DNA of 64,000 nt, taken from NCBI GenBank assembly GCA_963752695.1, contig CAVVZB010000003.1:310001-374000 (forward strand). Reading direction: 5' to 3'. The number at the start of each line of letters is the position of its first letter. The stretch's first letter is position 1. Below are positions 1-9,559 of the stretch, piece after piece. This DNA comes from Bog-113 sp963752695 (GTDB lineage Bacteria; Acidobacteriota; Terriglobia; Bryobacterales; Bryobacteraceae). Under the pieces are notes generated by a model that ran no database searches, had not been told where the DNA came from, and saw only the letters and a list, made by a program, of their open reading frames with translations. Position numbers and translations under genes: made by a program.

Positions 1-1913
1 CCACGGGCACGCATAGCCAGTTGGACCCGCTCCGGCAAATCCGCCTGATCACGCTAATTTTCCAGGCAGGAAGCCAGGATGCGCGGCGGCTTTCCCGCGA
101 TGCTGGACTCAGTCTGCTGAAGACCGATCTGGGGCAGAACTTCTTTATGTCGGTGTTTACCATTGACCATAAGCTCGAAGCTATCCAGACGTTTACTAAT
201 GACCGTGAACTATTGAAGAAAGCTATCGAGCGGGCGACTGGCGGTTCGACCGAGTTTGCAAGTGATAACCTGCGGGTCCGCGCACAATTGGAACAGATAC
301 TCGGTCCCATGCAAGGCGGCGGCACCAGCTTACAGGATCGCGTAGACTCGATGTCGAACGGGTCGGCGCCGGGCGCGACAGGAGCAGCGGCAGCGCCGAA
401 TGGCGGAGCTGCGGCCAATGCCGCAATGGCGCAAATGATGATGCACATTGTCGATTCCACTAAGGAAGATTCGGCCAGCGACTATGGGCGCTCAACCATC
501 TTTTCGTTATTGAACGCGGTGAAGGAACAGTACCGGCTACCTGGCCGTAAGTCTGTCCTGTACTTCAGTGAAGGCTTCAGCATCCCGCAAGGAATGGAAG
601 AGCCGTTCAAGAATGTGATCAGTATCGCGAACCGCGCCAATGTTAGCTTCTACCCTGTGGATGCGCGCGGCTTGTCTACTTACTCGCCGAACCGGAGTGC
701 GGTCGATATGGGATCGGGCGCGGCGGCGGCCTCCAAGGCGAATGCTAATAGCGCGACGGGCGTGAATACCGATATGGCTCGCTCCGTCGATAAGTCCATC
801 GAGAGCGGGCGCGCCAACACACAGGACACACTGGCGAACCTGGCTAAGTCCACAGGTGGCGATCTAATCGCTAATACGAACGATTTCAAAGGCCGGCTCA
901 AGCGTCTTACCGACGACATGCAGACTTATTACGAGATCTCGTACGATCCTGAGATCACAAGCTATAACGGTGCATTCCGGGCGGTAAGTGTTCGCACCGA
1001 AGATGCCACTTTGCGGGTACAATCGCGGTCTGGCTACTTTGCATTGCCGCCTTCCATGACATCCGGCGGTAAGGTGATCACAGCCTACGAACTTCCCCTG
1101 TTGAAAGCTTTGGATGAAAAACCGCTCCCGCATTCGTTCGCATTCCAGAGCACGGGTATGCATTTCCTGGGCGACTCCGGGGCGCCGACCTGCGATGTTG
1201 TGGTGGATATTCCTCTCGGTAACATGACCTTGCAGGAAGATAAAGCGACCGCCACGTTCACCGGTAAGTTGGCGTATGTCGCATTGGTCAAGGGTCAAGA
1301 TGGTCAGATCGTCAAGAAGTTCAATCAAGAAGTTCCGTTGAAAGTGCCCGCCGCTAACGTGGAAACCTTTAAAGGTTCCAGCCATTTTGTGTATGCCGAG
1401 CACTTCGACTTAGCTCCGGGCCGCTACACACTGGAAACCGCGGTACTTGACGGAGCGGGCGAAAAGATCAGCGCCCGTAAGTCAAGCTTCATGGTGCCGC
1501 CGCCGGGAACAACGCTTGCCATGAGCAGCGTCGCCGTAATTCGCAATATGAAGCAGAAGGACGCCAACGCACCGGCGAACGATCCCCTGGTGATGCAGGA
1601 TAAGGTTGTCTCTCCCACGGTAAGTCCGGTGATCAAGAAGTCTGAGATGGAAGGTCTGCCGTTTTACATGGTCATCTATCCGAACAAGGGTGCAACCGAC
1701 AAGCCGACTCTGAAGATGGTCTTTTCGCGCGACGGACAGGTGCTCGGCAGCGGGATGGCTCCGCTGAGCGACGCTGATTCCAAGGGCCGCATCCAGTATG
1801 TTGCGACCGCGCCGATAGCTAAGCTCGAGCCGGGCAGTTACCAGATTCAGTTCGTTGCGAAGCAGGGTTCCGAAACGGCTGCAGAAACAGTTAGCTTTAC
1901 CTTGGAGCCGTAA
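1..1913 (+). CDS. VWFA-related (Acidobacterial-type) protein, 5' end outside window
   Basis: Secreted-type protein with a von Willebrand factor A-like domain of the kind expanded in Acidobacteria. The frame is open from base 3, so the TTG at 21 is not the true start. Against the paralogue that follows, about 105 N-terminal residues (signal peptide and first beta domain) lie before the window. Both proteins share the block around YRLPGRKS, then FSEGF.IPQGMEEPF, then DARGL, and a C-terminal beta-rich region. The strand where a metal-binding DxSxS would sit reads LIFQAGSQ, so the MIDAS site looks degenerate. Residues 115-140 are Ala/Gly-rich, probably a linker. The stop is 3 bases before the next gene, so the two are likely cotranscribed. 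The family's function is unknown; a cell-surface or periplasmic binding role is inference. Confidence 0.85.
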   Translation, partial: TGTHSQLDPLRQIRLITLIFQAGSQDARRLSRDAGLSLLKTDLGQNFFMSVFTIDHKLEAIQTFTNDRELLKKAIERATGGSTEFASDNLRVRAQLEQILGPMQGGGTSLQDRVDSMSNGSAPGATGAAAAPNGGAAANAAMAQMMMHIVDSTKEDSASDYGRSTIFSLLNAVKEQYRLPGRKSVLYFSEGFSIPQGMEEPFKNVISIANRANVSFYPVDARGLSTYSPNRSAVDMGSGAAAASKANANSATGVNTDMARSVDKSIESGRANTQDTLANLAKSTGGDLIANTNDFKGRLKRLTDDMQTYYEISYDPEITSYNGAFRAVSVRTEDATLRVQSRSGYFALPPSMTSGGKVITAYELPLLKALDEKPLPHSFAFQSTGMHFLGDSGAPTCDVVVDIPLGNMTLQEDKATATFTGKLAYVALVKGQDGQIVKKFNQEVPLKVPAANVETFKGSSHFVYAEHFDLAPGRYTLETAVLDGAGEKISARKSSFMVPPPGTTLAMSSVAVIRNMKQKDANAPANDPLVMQDKVVSPTVSPVIKKSEMEGLPFYMVIYPNKGATDKPTLKMVFSRDGQVLGSGMAPLSDADSKGRIQYVATAPIAKLEPGSYQIQFVAKQGSETAAETVSFTLEP

Positions 1914-1916
1914 CCG

Positions 1917-4112
1917 GTGCGGACTCTGTTGTTAGTGGGTCCAGTAGTGCTGGCCCTAGCCGGGGTGATCCAGGCTCAGAATACGCCCGCCTCGCCGGGA
2001 ACCGGCGAGCCCACTATCAAAGTCGGTACTGAGGAAGTCGTACTGGACGTAATTGCCCGCGACAAGAAAGGCCAGCCGGTCTCCAACTTAAAGCCGGACG
2101 ATCTGGAACTTTACGACAACGGCGTGCGCCGTAAGATCACGTCGTTCCGGCTGGTTGAGGGCACTCAGGATATCAGTGCCCCCTCTGAGGCTAAGCCGGG
2201 AGTGAGTGGCCCCGTAAAGAAGCCACTAAGTCCTCTGCGTCAGATCCGGTTAGTTACCTTGATCTTCAATCGTTTAAGTCTGAACTCACGTCAGCTCTCG
2301 CGCACGGCGGCGTTAGATCTGTTGAATAACGATCTTCCCCAAAACGTCTACATGGCAGTCCTGGTGTTAGGCGATAGTCTGCAGGCGCTGCAGCCCTTCA
2401 CCAACGACCGGGAGTTACTCCGCAAGGCGGTTACACGCGCCACAAGCGGAGCTTATACGGAATTTATCTCCGATTCGCAACGCATTCAACAGCAGCTCAA
2501 GAACTCACTCGGCCCCGCCACTGCTGGCGGCAGTGTTACCGATCAGATCGACGGCATCAACACGGGCGGAGGCGGATCGGGCGCGGGCGGCGCACCTGAC
2601 GGCGGAGCTTCAGCCAACGCTGCGATGGCGCAGATGATGCTCAGCATGTTGCAACTGACGCAGCGCTCCGAACTGGCCCAAACTGGGCGGTCCGGTATCT
2701 TCGGTCTGATGCGGGCCGTCGAGCAGCAGTACCGCCTCCCGGGCCGCAAGTCGATCTTATTCTTCTCCGAGGGATTCGGTATCCCGCAAGGTATGGAGGA
2801 GCCGTTCCGCACGCTCATCAGTACCGCCAACCGGTTCAATGTCACCTTCTACTCGATCGACGCACGCGGCTTGAACACGAGCAATCTCAACGACGAATCC
2901 GTGTCGCAGTTGCGCGATGCGACCGCTGCTTCCCGAGCCAATCTCCGGAAGGGCGGCGGTCAGGTAACACCCGCAATGGCTAATGCGTTCGACACCGCGA
3001 TCAACAGCGGCAAGGCAAATACCCAAAACACGCTGGCGGAGTTGGCTGAATCCACCGGTGGGTTCCTGATCGCGAACACCAACGATTTTCGCAATCCTCT
3101 GCGAAAAGTCAGCGAAGATATTGAAAATTACTATGAAGTAACGTACAACCCCGGAATCGAAACTTACGACGGCAGTTTCCGGAAGGTGGAAGTGAAATCA
3201 GACCGGGCAGGAGTTCGGTTGCAATCCCGCGCGGGTTACTATGCCCTACCGTTCTCCGCTAGCAACGGCAACAACAACATATTAGCACCCTATGAGCTGC
3301 CCTTACTGCAAGCACTGAACGCCAAGCCGTTGAATAGGCCGATTGCATTTCAGGCGACCGGGCTGCACTTCCGCGGTTCGGCGGATGATTCCACCTGCAG
3401 CGTGGTATTGGATGTGCCGCTTAGCGACTTTGCGCTTCAAGCGGATACAACCAAAACTAAGTATCAGGACGATCTCAAATACCTGTTACTGGTCAAGAAC
3501 GCCTCGGGAGAAGTGTTGCAGAAGTTCCGCGGCGACGTGCCCCTGGCCGCTACCGCCGAACAGATTGCGGCGCTGAAAGACAGTCATTTCATCTACACCG
3601 AACATTTCGATTTGCCTCCCGGCCGATACACGCTGGAGTCGGCCATCCTCGACGGGAAAGGCTCCAAGACGAGCGCACGGAAGTCTGTATTCACGATACC
3701 GGCGGTTTCATCGTCATTGGGAATCAGCAGTATTACCGTGGTGCGAAAGATCAAAGATAAGGCCGAGAGTACAACTACCGACGAGCCTTTCCTTACATCC
3801 GGAAAGCTGGTGACACCGACGCTCAATCCAGTGGTTAAAAAAGCCGGCGCTGAGAGCATTTCTTTCTATGTGGTGATCTATCCGGATGGGAAGAGTACGG
3901 TGAAGCCGCAGCTTTCCATGCGCTTTAGCAAAGATGGAGAAGCCCTCGGAGCGGGCGCTCCCACGCTGGACGCGCCGGACAATACCGGGCGCATTCGGTA
4001 CATCGCAACGGCTCCTGTGGGAACGCTCGAACCAGGGAATTACGATGTCCGCTTCGTGGTGAAGCAGGGCATTGAGACCGCGCAAGAGTCGGTCACGTTC
4101 GCCATAGAATAA
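1917..4112 (+). CDS. VWFA-related (Acidobacterial-type) protein, paralogue of the preceding gene
   Basis: 731 residues from a GTG start with GGAG nine bases upstream, inside the end of the preceding gene. The N-terminus is a signal peptide (leucine/valine core, cleavage near VIQAQ). Residues 30-80 form a beta domain with DVIARDKKGQPV and DLELYDNG, usual ahead of the VWFA domain in this family. The VWFA-like domain runs roughly from residue 105 to 420, with a Gly-rich insert near 215-230. The expected first MIDAS aspartate is Asn (LIFNRLSLNS). The C-terminal third is beta-rich and ends in a region shared with the upstream paralogue. The two arose by tandem duplication. No enzymatic function is assigned. 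Confidence 0.9.
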   Translation: MRTLLLVGPVVLALAGVIQAQNTPASPGTGEPTIKVGTEEVVLDVIARDKKGQPVSNLKPDDLELYDNGVRRKITSFRLVEGTQDISAPSEAKPGVSGPVKKPLSPLRQIRLVTLIFNRLSLNSRQLSRTAALDLLNNDLPQNVYMAVLVLGDSLQALQPFTNDRELLRKAVTRATSGAYTEFISDSQRIQQQLKNSLGPATAGGSVTDQIDGINTGGGGSGAGGAPDGGASANAAMAQMMLSMLQLTQRSELAQTGRSGIFGLMRAVEQQYRLPGRKSILFFSEGFGIPQGMEEPFRTLISTANRFNVTFYSIDARGLNTSNLNDESVSQLRDATAASRANLRKGGGQVTPAMANAFDTAINSGKANTQNTLAELAESTGGFLIANTNDFRNPLRKVSEDIENYYEVTYNPGIETYDGSFRKVEVKSDRAGVRLQSRAGYYALPFSASNGNNNILAPYELPLLQALNAKPLNRPIAFQATGLHFRGSADDSTCSVVLDVPLSDFALQADTTKTKYQDDLKYLLLVKNASGEVLQKFRGDVPLAATAEQIAALKDSHFIYTEHFDLPPGRYTLESAILDGKGSKTSARKSVFTIPAVSSSLGISSITVVRKIKDKAESTTTDEPFLTSGKLVTPTLNPVVKKAGAESISFYVVIYPDGKSTVKPQLSMRFSKDGEALGAGAPTLDAPDNTGRIRYIATAPVGTLEPGNYDVRFVVKQGIETAQESVTFAIE

Positions 4113-4121
4113 ACTAGCTGC

Positions 4122-5129
4122 GTGCAATCCAGGCCGATGTGTAGCCGTGAAGCGTCCGAACTAGCTCAACTGGCGGAGCTATCGGCGCGTCTCGGATGCA
4201 ACCCGCTGCTGGTACAGGCGGCGAGCGGCAACACTTCGGTCAAAACCAATGGCGCGTTGTGGATCAAAGCGTCTGGTCAGTGGCTTGCCGATGCTCGCAA
4301 ACAGAACGTGTTCGTGCGCGTACGCATGGACGAAGCACGTGATCCGCAGGCTTCGAACTTCACCGAGCGGGACTTGCGGCCATCCATTGAGACAGCTATG
4401 CACGCCACGCTACCTCACAAGGTGGTGGTGCATGTCCATTCGGTAAATACTATTGTCTGGGGGGTGCGGCAGGATGGCCTGGACCACCTGGCGCGCCGGT
4501 TGCGCGGGCTTCCCTGGGTCTGGATCCCGCATACTCCGTCTGGTTGGCCCCTGGCTGACGAGATTGCGAGAGCTCTTTGCCGCCTTCCGAAAGCCAGCGT
4601 GTTCGTACTCGCTAATCATGGCTTGGTGGTCGGGGCGGGAAGCGGTGCCGAGGCGGAGACGCTGATCGATGAAGTGGAACAACGATTGGCGATTCCACCC
4701 CGCCGGGCCAGCCGGCCGCATTGCGCTCAACTGGAGCATCTCATTTGTCCGAAACGATGGCGTATTCCGGCCGATGCCGCCATACATGCCCTGGGGACCG
4801 ATTGCGTATCCCGGTCGATTCTCCACGGCGGTGTGCTCTTTCCCTGCCAAGCGATTTTCCTGGGCCCTAGCTTACATTTGCTCGACCTCGACGAGATCGA
4901 CACAGTCCCCGAGCAGCCGTTTGCTGTTGTCAAGGAACGCGGAGTGATCGTAAGCCGGACGATCAGCCGGGCCGATTATGAGATGCTGCGTGGACTAATG
5001 GAAGTGGTGCAGAGGCTGGATGACGATGTCCCGATACGCTATCTCACAAACGCCGAAGTGGCGGAGGTACTTAGTGAAGATGCGTATCGGTATCGGGCAT
5101 TAGTGGAAACAACAACGAGTTGCGGATAG
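4122..5129 (+). CDS. Class II aldolase/adducin-family protein
   Basis: 335 residues from GTG at 4122; ATG at 4137 is an alternative. Family motifs are present: ASGNTSVK near residue 30 (phosphate-binding loop), VVHVHSVNTIVW near 105 (zinc-binding histidines) and VLANHGLVV near 165 (third histidine). Members cleave or epimerise phosphorylated sugars such as fuculose- or rhamnulose-phosphate in the cytoplasm. The C-terminal 150 residues lie beyond the core aldolase fold and I do not recognise them. It starts 9 bases after the VWFA gene and may be cotranscribed with it. The next gene is convergent. The substrate cannot be told from sequence. Confidence 0.8.
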   Translation: MQSRPMCSREASELAQLAELSARLGCNPLLVQAASGNTSVKTNGALWIKASGQWLADARKQNVFVRVRMDEARDPQASNFTERDLRPSIETAMHATLPHKVVVHVHSVNTIVWGVRQDGLDHLARRLRGLPWVWIPHTPSGWPLADEIARALCRLPKASVFVLANHGLVVGAGSGAEAETLIDEVEQRLAIPPRRASRPHCAQLEHLICPKRWRIPADAAIHALGTDCVSRSILHGGVLFPCQAIFLGPSLHLLDLDEIDTVPEQPFAVVKERGVIVSRTISRADYEMLRGLMEVVQRLDDDVPIRYLTNAEVAEVLSEDAYRYRALVETTTSCG

Positions 5130-5142
5130 TTCGGTTGTCGGA

Positions 5143-5694
5143 CTAGTTTGGCATCAAGACAGTGTCGACAACGTGGATGACGCCGTTCGACTGGATCACA
5201 TCGGCGATGGTTACATGCGACATGCCGCCCTTTTCGTCGGTCAGAATGATTCCTTTACCAGCCATTTTCGCCGTGAGAGTTCCGCCTTGCACAGTGGTCA
5301 GAGTGGCCTTACCGCCGCCCGCCAGAATTGCCTTTTTGAGGTCAGCTGCGGTCATGGAACCGCTGACTACGTGATAAGTGAGAACCTTCTTCAAGGTATC
5401 CAAGTTCTCCGGCTTGAGTAGCGTATCGACGGTGCCAGCGGGCAACTTATTGAAAGCCTCGTTCGTTGGCGCGAATACGGTAAACGGTCCCGCTCCCTTC
5501 AAGGTGTCAACAAGGCCAGCCGCCTTGACAGCGGCGACGAGAGTCGTGTGGTCCTTGGAGTTGACGGCGTTATCAACAATGTCTTTGGTGGGATACATGG
5601 CCGCGCCGCCTACCATTGGGTCTTTGTGCGCGCCAAAAGCAAGTGAGCTGGTAGCAAGCAGTACGGCAGTTAGAGTAAGTCGTTGTAGATTCAT
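5143..5694 (-). CDS. Secreted fasciclin (FAS1) domain protein
   Basis: 183 residues with an N-terminal signal peptide (MNLQRLTLTAVLLATSS, cleavage near AFGA). A single FAS1 domain fills residues 45-183, with the H1 motif FTVFAPTNEAF and the H2 motif VIHVVDTVLMP, which are the family signatures. FAS1 proteins are extracellular or periplasmic and mediate adhesion or ligand binding; many bacteria have this single-domain form. It converges on the class II aldolase gene with 13 bases between stops. It diverges from the ClC gene with an 85-base shared upstream region. Confidence 0.93.
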   Translation of the reverse strand: MNLQRLTLTAVLLATSSLAFGAHKDPMVGGAAMYPTKDIVDNAVNSKDHTTLVAAVKAAGLVDTLKGAGPFTVFAPTNEAFNKLPAGTVDTLLKPENLDTLKKVLTYHVVSGSMTAADLKKAILAGGGKATLTTVQGGTLTAKMAGKGIILTDEKGGMSHVTIADVIQSNGVIHVVDTVLMPN

Positions 5695-5779
5695 TTTCGT
5701 TCTCCGATTGATGTTACTTCTGTATAGATGTACGGATGAAGAACGGGATTGGATTTATTGCCCGCTATTCTAAGAAGAC

Positions 5780-7324
5780 ATGAAGCTTTCTTCAGCTTTC
5801 CGTCACGTGAGAAAATCACTGCCGCGTGTGAATCGGGAAGCACGCGACATGGCCGCCTTAAGCCTGATCATCGGCGCCCTTGTGGGGTTGGTCGTGGTGG
5901 CTTTTATTTTGCTGACCGGAAGACTGGCCGCGCGAATGAATCCGCCGGGCAGTTCTTCCATTCGCAGAGTGCTGATTCCGGTGGCGGGCTCTCTGGTTTC
6001 TGGAATTCTTTTGTACCGGTTCTTTCCAGACGCGCGCGGGAGTGGGATTCCGCAAACCAAGTTCGCCATTTTCATTAACGACGGGACCATCGCGCTGCGC
6101 ACGGCGATCGGCAAATTTCTCTGCTGCTCCATTTCGCTATCAAGCGGGGTTGCACTCGGGCGCGAAGGACCATCGGTGCAAATCGGCGCGGGTATTGCGT
6201 CTTACCTGGGGCGGCGATTCGGGTTAAGTCAGCGAAACATTCGTGACCTGCTGCCGATGGGCTCGGCGGCTGCACTGGCGGCGGCATTCAATACGCCGAT
6301 CGCGGCTGTGCTGTTTTCACTCGAAGAGGTGCTGGGTGACTTGCACGCGCCGGTTCTCGGCAGCATCGTCATCAGTGCGGCCACGTCATGGATGGTGCTG
6401 CATCTCATCCTGGGAGATCAGCCGCTGTTCCATGTTCCCGCTTATCAGCTGGTGAACCCGGTCGAATTCATCGCGTACGCGGGGTTGGGTGTCATTGGCG
6501 GGTGCGGGTCGGTGGTCTTCGTAAAGCTGCTGCTAGTGCTGCGCCGGCTATTTGCAAAGCTGCCGAAGAACACGGCTTGGCTGCAGCCGGTCGCGGGTGG
6601 TCTGTTAGTGGGGCTGCTGGGGCTTTATCTGCCGGAAGTACTGGGTGTGGGCTATGACTACATGGAACGCGTGCTGGACGGGGACATGGCGCTGCGGACC
6701 GTCGGCATCCTATTACTTCTCAAAATTGTGGCTACGGCCACTTGCTACTCGTCGGGAAACGCCGGGGGCATCTTCGGGCCCAGCCTATTTATCGGGGCGA
6801 TGATGGGCGCACTGGTGGGAAGCGCGGTGCATGCCTGGTTTCCCGCGGTGACCGCCGGACCGGGCGCTTACGCTCTGGTCGGGATGGGAGCGGCGTTCGC
6901 TGGAATCATCCGGACACCCTTGACTTCAGTGATCATGATCTTCGAGCTTACGCGCGACTACTCGATCATTGTTCCGGTGATGATCGCCAACCTGATCAGC
7001 TTCGCCATCTCACAACGGCTGCAGCGGGAGCCGATCTATGAAGCGCTCGCCCACCAACAGGGCATTTACCTTCCGGAGCGGGAGTACGGCGAGCGGCTCA
7101 TCGTGGCGGGCGTGATGCGGACCCTGGAGGCCGGCGAGACAGTGGAAGCTCGAGAAGGCGCTTCGCTACACCCCGATCAGGGGCTGAGCGTGGCCCTGGA
7201 GCGCATGGGCAGCTTGCAAGCGGAATCGCTGCCGGTGGTGAGCCGGGCCGACCTTCACAAGGTACTGGGCGTGATTACGATTACTGACGTGCTGGCGGCC
7301 TATGGCGTGGAGGCGCGGAAGTAG
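5780..7324 (+). CDS. clcA: ClC-family chloride/proton transporter with C-terminal CBS region
   Basis: 514 residues with about ten or more hydrophobic segments. It carries the three ClC selectivity signatures: GSGIPQ near residue 90, GREGP near 128 with the external gating glutamate, and GGIFGPSLFIG near 330. The pair EE in LFSLEEVL, equivalent to the internal proton glutamate of E. coli ClC, is kept, which favours Cl-/H+ exchange over a pure channel (inference). Residues 430-514 look like a CBS domain (LPVVSRADLHKVLGVITITD). The TPR gene begins at the base after its stop, so the two form an operon. Confidence 0.93.
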   Translation: MKLSSAFRHVRKSLPRVNREARDMAALSLIIGALVGLVVVAFILLTGRLAARMNPPGSSSIRRVLIPVAGSLVSGILLYRFFPDARGSGIPQTKFAIFINDGTIALRTAIGKFLCCSISLSSGVALGREGPSVQIGAGIASYLGRRFGLSQRNIRDLLPMGSAAALAAAFNTPIAAVLFSLEEVLGDLHAPVLGSIVISAATSWMVLHLILGDQPLFHVPAYQLVNPVEFIAYAGLGVIGGCGSVVFVKLLLVLRRLFAKLPKNTAWLQPVAGGLLVGLLGLYLPEVLGVGYDYMERVLDGDMALRTVGILLLLKIVATATCYSSGNAGGIFGPSLFIGAMMGALVGSAVHAWFPAVTAGPGAYALVGMGAAFAGIIRTPLTSVIMIFELTRDYSIIVPVMIANLISFAISQRLQREPIYEALAHQQGIYLPEREYGERLIVAGVMRTLEAGETVEAREGASLHPDQGLSVALERMGSLQAESLPVVSRADLHKVLGVITITDVLAAYGVEARK

Positions 7325-8419
7325 ATGTTCCGCTTCCGTTTCTCGACGCCATTGGCAACGCCCGGATTGCTGATCGGGCTGGCGCTGGTTATGGGCGCGC
7401 TTTATGGGGCCGACCAGTTTCTTGCGCGGCTGGAGCGGCGCGAGGTCGGTTCGGAAGCGCGTCGCCTGGCGCATTCCGGAGAACTATTTCTCAGGCGGGG
7501 AGATGCGGCAGCTGCGATCGACGCCTTTGATCGGGCGCGCTTGATGGAGCGGGACAACCGCGTGTATCAGCTGCAATTAGCCGGGGCCTTGATCACGGAC
7601 CGGAAGCCCGCGCGAGCGATCACCGTTCTGAACGGGGTGCTGGACGATGACTCGAACGACGGGCGCGCCAACCTGCTGATGGCGCGGGCATGTACGGCGC
7701 AATCGCGCTTTGCCGAAGCCGAATCCTACTATCACCGGGCCATCTACGGATCATGGCCCCCGGGCGAAGCCGCCCAGCCGGTGCAGGCCCGCGTGGAATT
7801 GGTCGAGTGGCTGACCGCGCATGGCGATCGGCAATCGCTGCTTGCTGAGTTGATTCAACTGGAGCAGCGGGCGAACTCGGATTCATCCATCGCGCGCCAG
7901 ATTCCAGCACTTTATCTTCAGGCCGGGGCCACCGGACAGGCGGAAGAAGCCTACCGCGCGCTGATCCACGAGCATCCGGACGACGCAGCGGCCTATGCCG
8001 GTCTTGGACGGGTAGAACTTAAGCGATCGCGATTTTTCGCCGCCGAGCAACAATTTCAGCAAGCCCTCGCTCGCCAACCGGGGGACGCCCAAATCCAAAA
8101 ACTCGAGATCGAGGCGCGCCGGGCACAGGAACTCGATCCCACGGCGCGTCGGATTGGCGCCCAGGAGAAATTTTCCCGGGCCAACGCCATCCTGCAATTA
8201 GCGCTCGACGTTGTGCAAACTTGTGCACCAAATGCAGAAACGGTACAGCTTGCACAGAAGCTACTTGCGGCCAAAGCGCCGCGGCCACTTACCGATGAGG
8301 TAGCGGAAGCACGGTTGGATCGTGCTGAAAAAATATGGCAAAGCCGCTCGCCGGAATGTCACGCGGCGCCAGAAAAAGCTGAACTACTCGCCTTGCTGAT
8401 GCACAAGATGGAGCAGTGA
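7325..8419 (+). CDS. Membrane-anchored tetratricopeptide-repeat protein
   Basis: 364 residues; ATG immediately follows the ClC stop codon. One N-terminal hydrophobic segment (residues 10-28) looks like a signal anchor. Alpha-helical TPR-like repeats follow between residues 40 and 250, for example AAIDAFDRARLMERDN, AESYYHRAIYG, AEEAYRALIHEHPDDAAAYAGLG and AEQQFQQALARQPGDA. TPR proteins are scaffolds for protein assembly; no partner is visible other than cotranscription with the ClC transporter. The convergent GH130 gene begins on the very next base, leaving no spacer and no room for a separate terminator. Confidence 0.8.
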   Translation: MFRFRFSTPLATPGLLIGLALVMGALYGADQFLARLERREVGSEARRLAHSGELFLRRGDAAAAIDAFDRARLMERDNRVYQLQLAGALITDRKPARAITVLNGVLDDDSNDGRANLLMARACTAQSRFAEAESYYHRAIYGSWPPGEAAQPVQARVELVEWLTAHGDRQSLLAELIQLEQRANSDSSIARQIPALYLQAGATGQAEEAYRALIHEHPDDAAAYAGLGRVELKRSRFFAAEQQFQQALARQPGDAQIQKLEIEARRAQELDPTARRIGAQEKFSRANAILQLALDVVQTCAPNAETVQLAQKLLAAKAPRPLTDEVAEARLDRAEKIWQSRSPECHAAPEKAELLALLMHKMEQ

Positions 8420-9523
8420 CTACAGTCCGGCGACGCCGACCAGGGAGTCCGCGCACCCATAGTACAGCACCCATTTGCCGCGATAGCGCACCAAGCCCTC
8501 GGTAAACGTAGTTCCGGCAGCGTATTGACCAGACCGTTCGAAGGGCATTTCTGGCTTGAAGAAGGGCGACGACAAGCGGGCCAGAAGCTTGGCAGGATCG
8601 TTCGACGCGAACAGCGCCTGCCCGGCTGCATAGGCGTTAGGCGCCAGTTCATGATCCCCATGCACGGCCTGATTCTTACCGTTATAAATCACTAGAATGC
8701 CGTGATCGGTGAGAACGGGCGGCGGACCGGCTTCGGGGAAGCTGCTATCGAAATAGCCCGGACGCGGACCCAACACGTTCAGCAGCGCGCCGTGCGCGTC
8801 TTCGAGCGGGTCCCAATCGACCAGGTTGGTGGACTTAGCCAGGTGGATGAAACCTTCGCCCCAATACATCCAGTAAGCCCCGTTGATCTGGGCGGCGATC
8901 AGGCGGTCACCCACCAGGCGGGTGACGATGGACGCCGACTTGTACATCAGGCGGGCATATTTGCCGGACTTGGCTTTGGCGAGCATGGGGCCGTGCTTGG
9001 TCCAGGTAATCAGATCGGCCGAAGTGGCAATGGCGGCTGCCGTCGTTCGGCGATTCCACTGAGTGTAGGTCAGGACGTACGATCCATCCGGGGCTTCGAC
9101 AATGCGGGGATCTTCGCAGCCGCCGGGCCATTCGCGATCCTTCTGATCGTCATTGGCGGGGAACAGCACCGGCGCGGGGTGGCGGACAAAGTGAACGCCA
9201 TCGGTACTCTCAGCCAGCCCGATACGCGAGGTGTGACCGCCGATCATCTTCTGGCCAGAATCGTCCTCTGCGCGGTAGAGGAGGCAAATCTTCCCATTGC
9301 GAACGATAGCAGCCGGGTTGAAGGTGTGCAGGGCTTCCCAGTGCACGGGGGCGTTGAGGATGGGATCGGTGAAGACGGATTTGGGGTCGGGCTGCAAGAC
9401 AGGATTTCCGGCCGGTCGCGTGAACGGGCGGAGCCACTCCTGGGCGGCGGAGCCACTGAGCGCCAGGATGGCAAGCGCGGCGCAACCGGTGGTTACCAGA
9501 GCTCGGGAGGTGTTCAGGGACAT
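8420..9523 (-). CDS. Secreted GH130-type beta-mannoside-active enzyme
   Basis: 367 residues beginning with a signal peptide (hydrophobic core TTGCAALAILALSG, cleavage near SAAQE). The five-bladed propeller of GH130 is indicated by ALHTFNPAAI, LLYRAED, GGCEDPRI with its acidic residue, ITWTKHGPM and VIYNGKN. GH130 enzymes phosphorolyse or hydrolyse beta-mannosides. A secreted enzyme would meet little phosphate, so hydrolysis is more likely than phosphorolysis (inference). The gene lies 36 bases downstream of the CPBP protease gene on the same strand and may share its transcript. Confidence 0.82.
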   Translation of the reverse strand: MSLNTSRALVTTGCAALAILALSGSAAQEWLRPFTRPAGNPVLQPDPKSVFTDPILNAPVHWEALHTFNPAAIVRNGKICLLYRAEDDSGQKMIGGHTSRIGLAESTDGVHFVRHPAPVLFPANDDQKDREWPGGCEDPRIVEAPDGSYVLTYTQWNRRTTAAAIATSADLITWTKHGPMLAKAKSGKYARLMYKSASIVTRLVGDRLIAAQINGAYWMYWGEGFIHLAKSTNLVDWDPLEDAHGALLNVLGPRPGYFDSSFPEAGPPPVLTDHGILVIYNGKNQAVHGDHELAPNAYAAGQALFASNDPAKLLARLSSPFFKPEMPFERSGQYAAGTTFTEGLVRYRGKWVLYYGCADSLVGVAGL

Positions 9524-9559
9524 CGCGCGCCATCATAACATTCGAGCGCAGTTTTGGGT

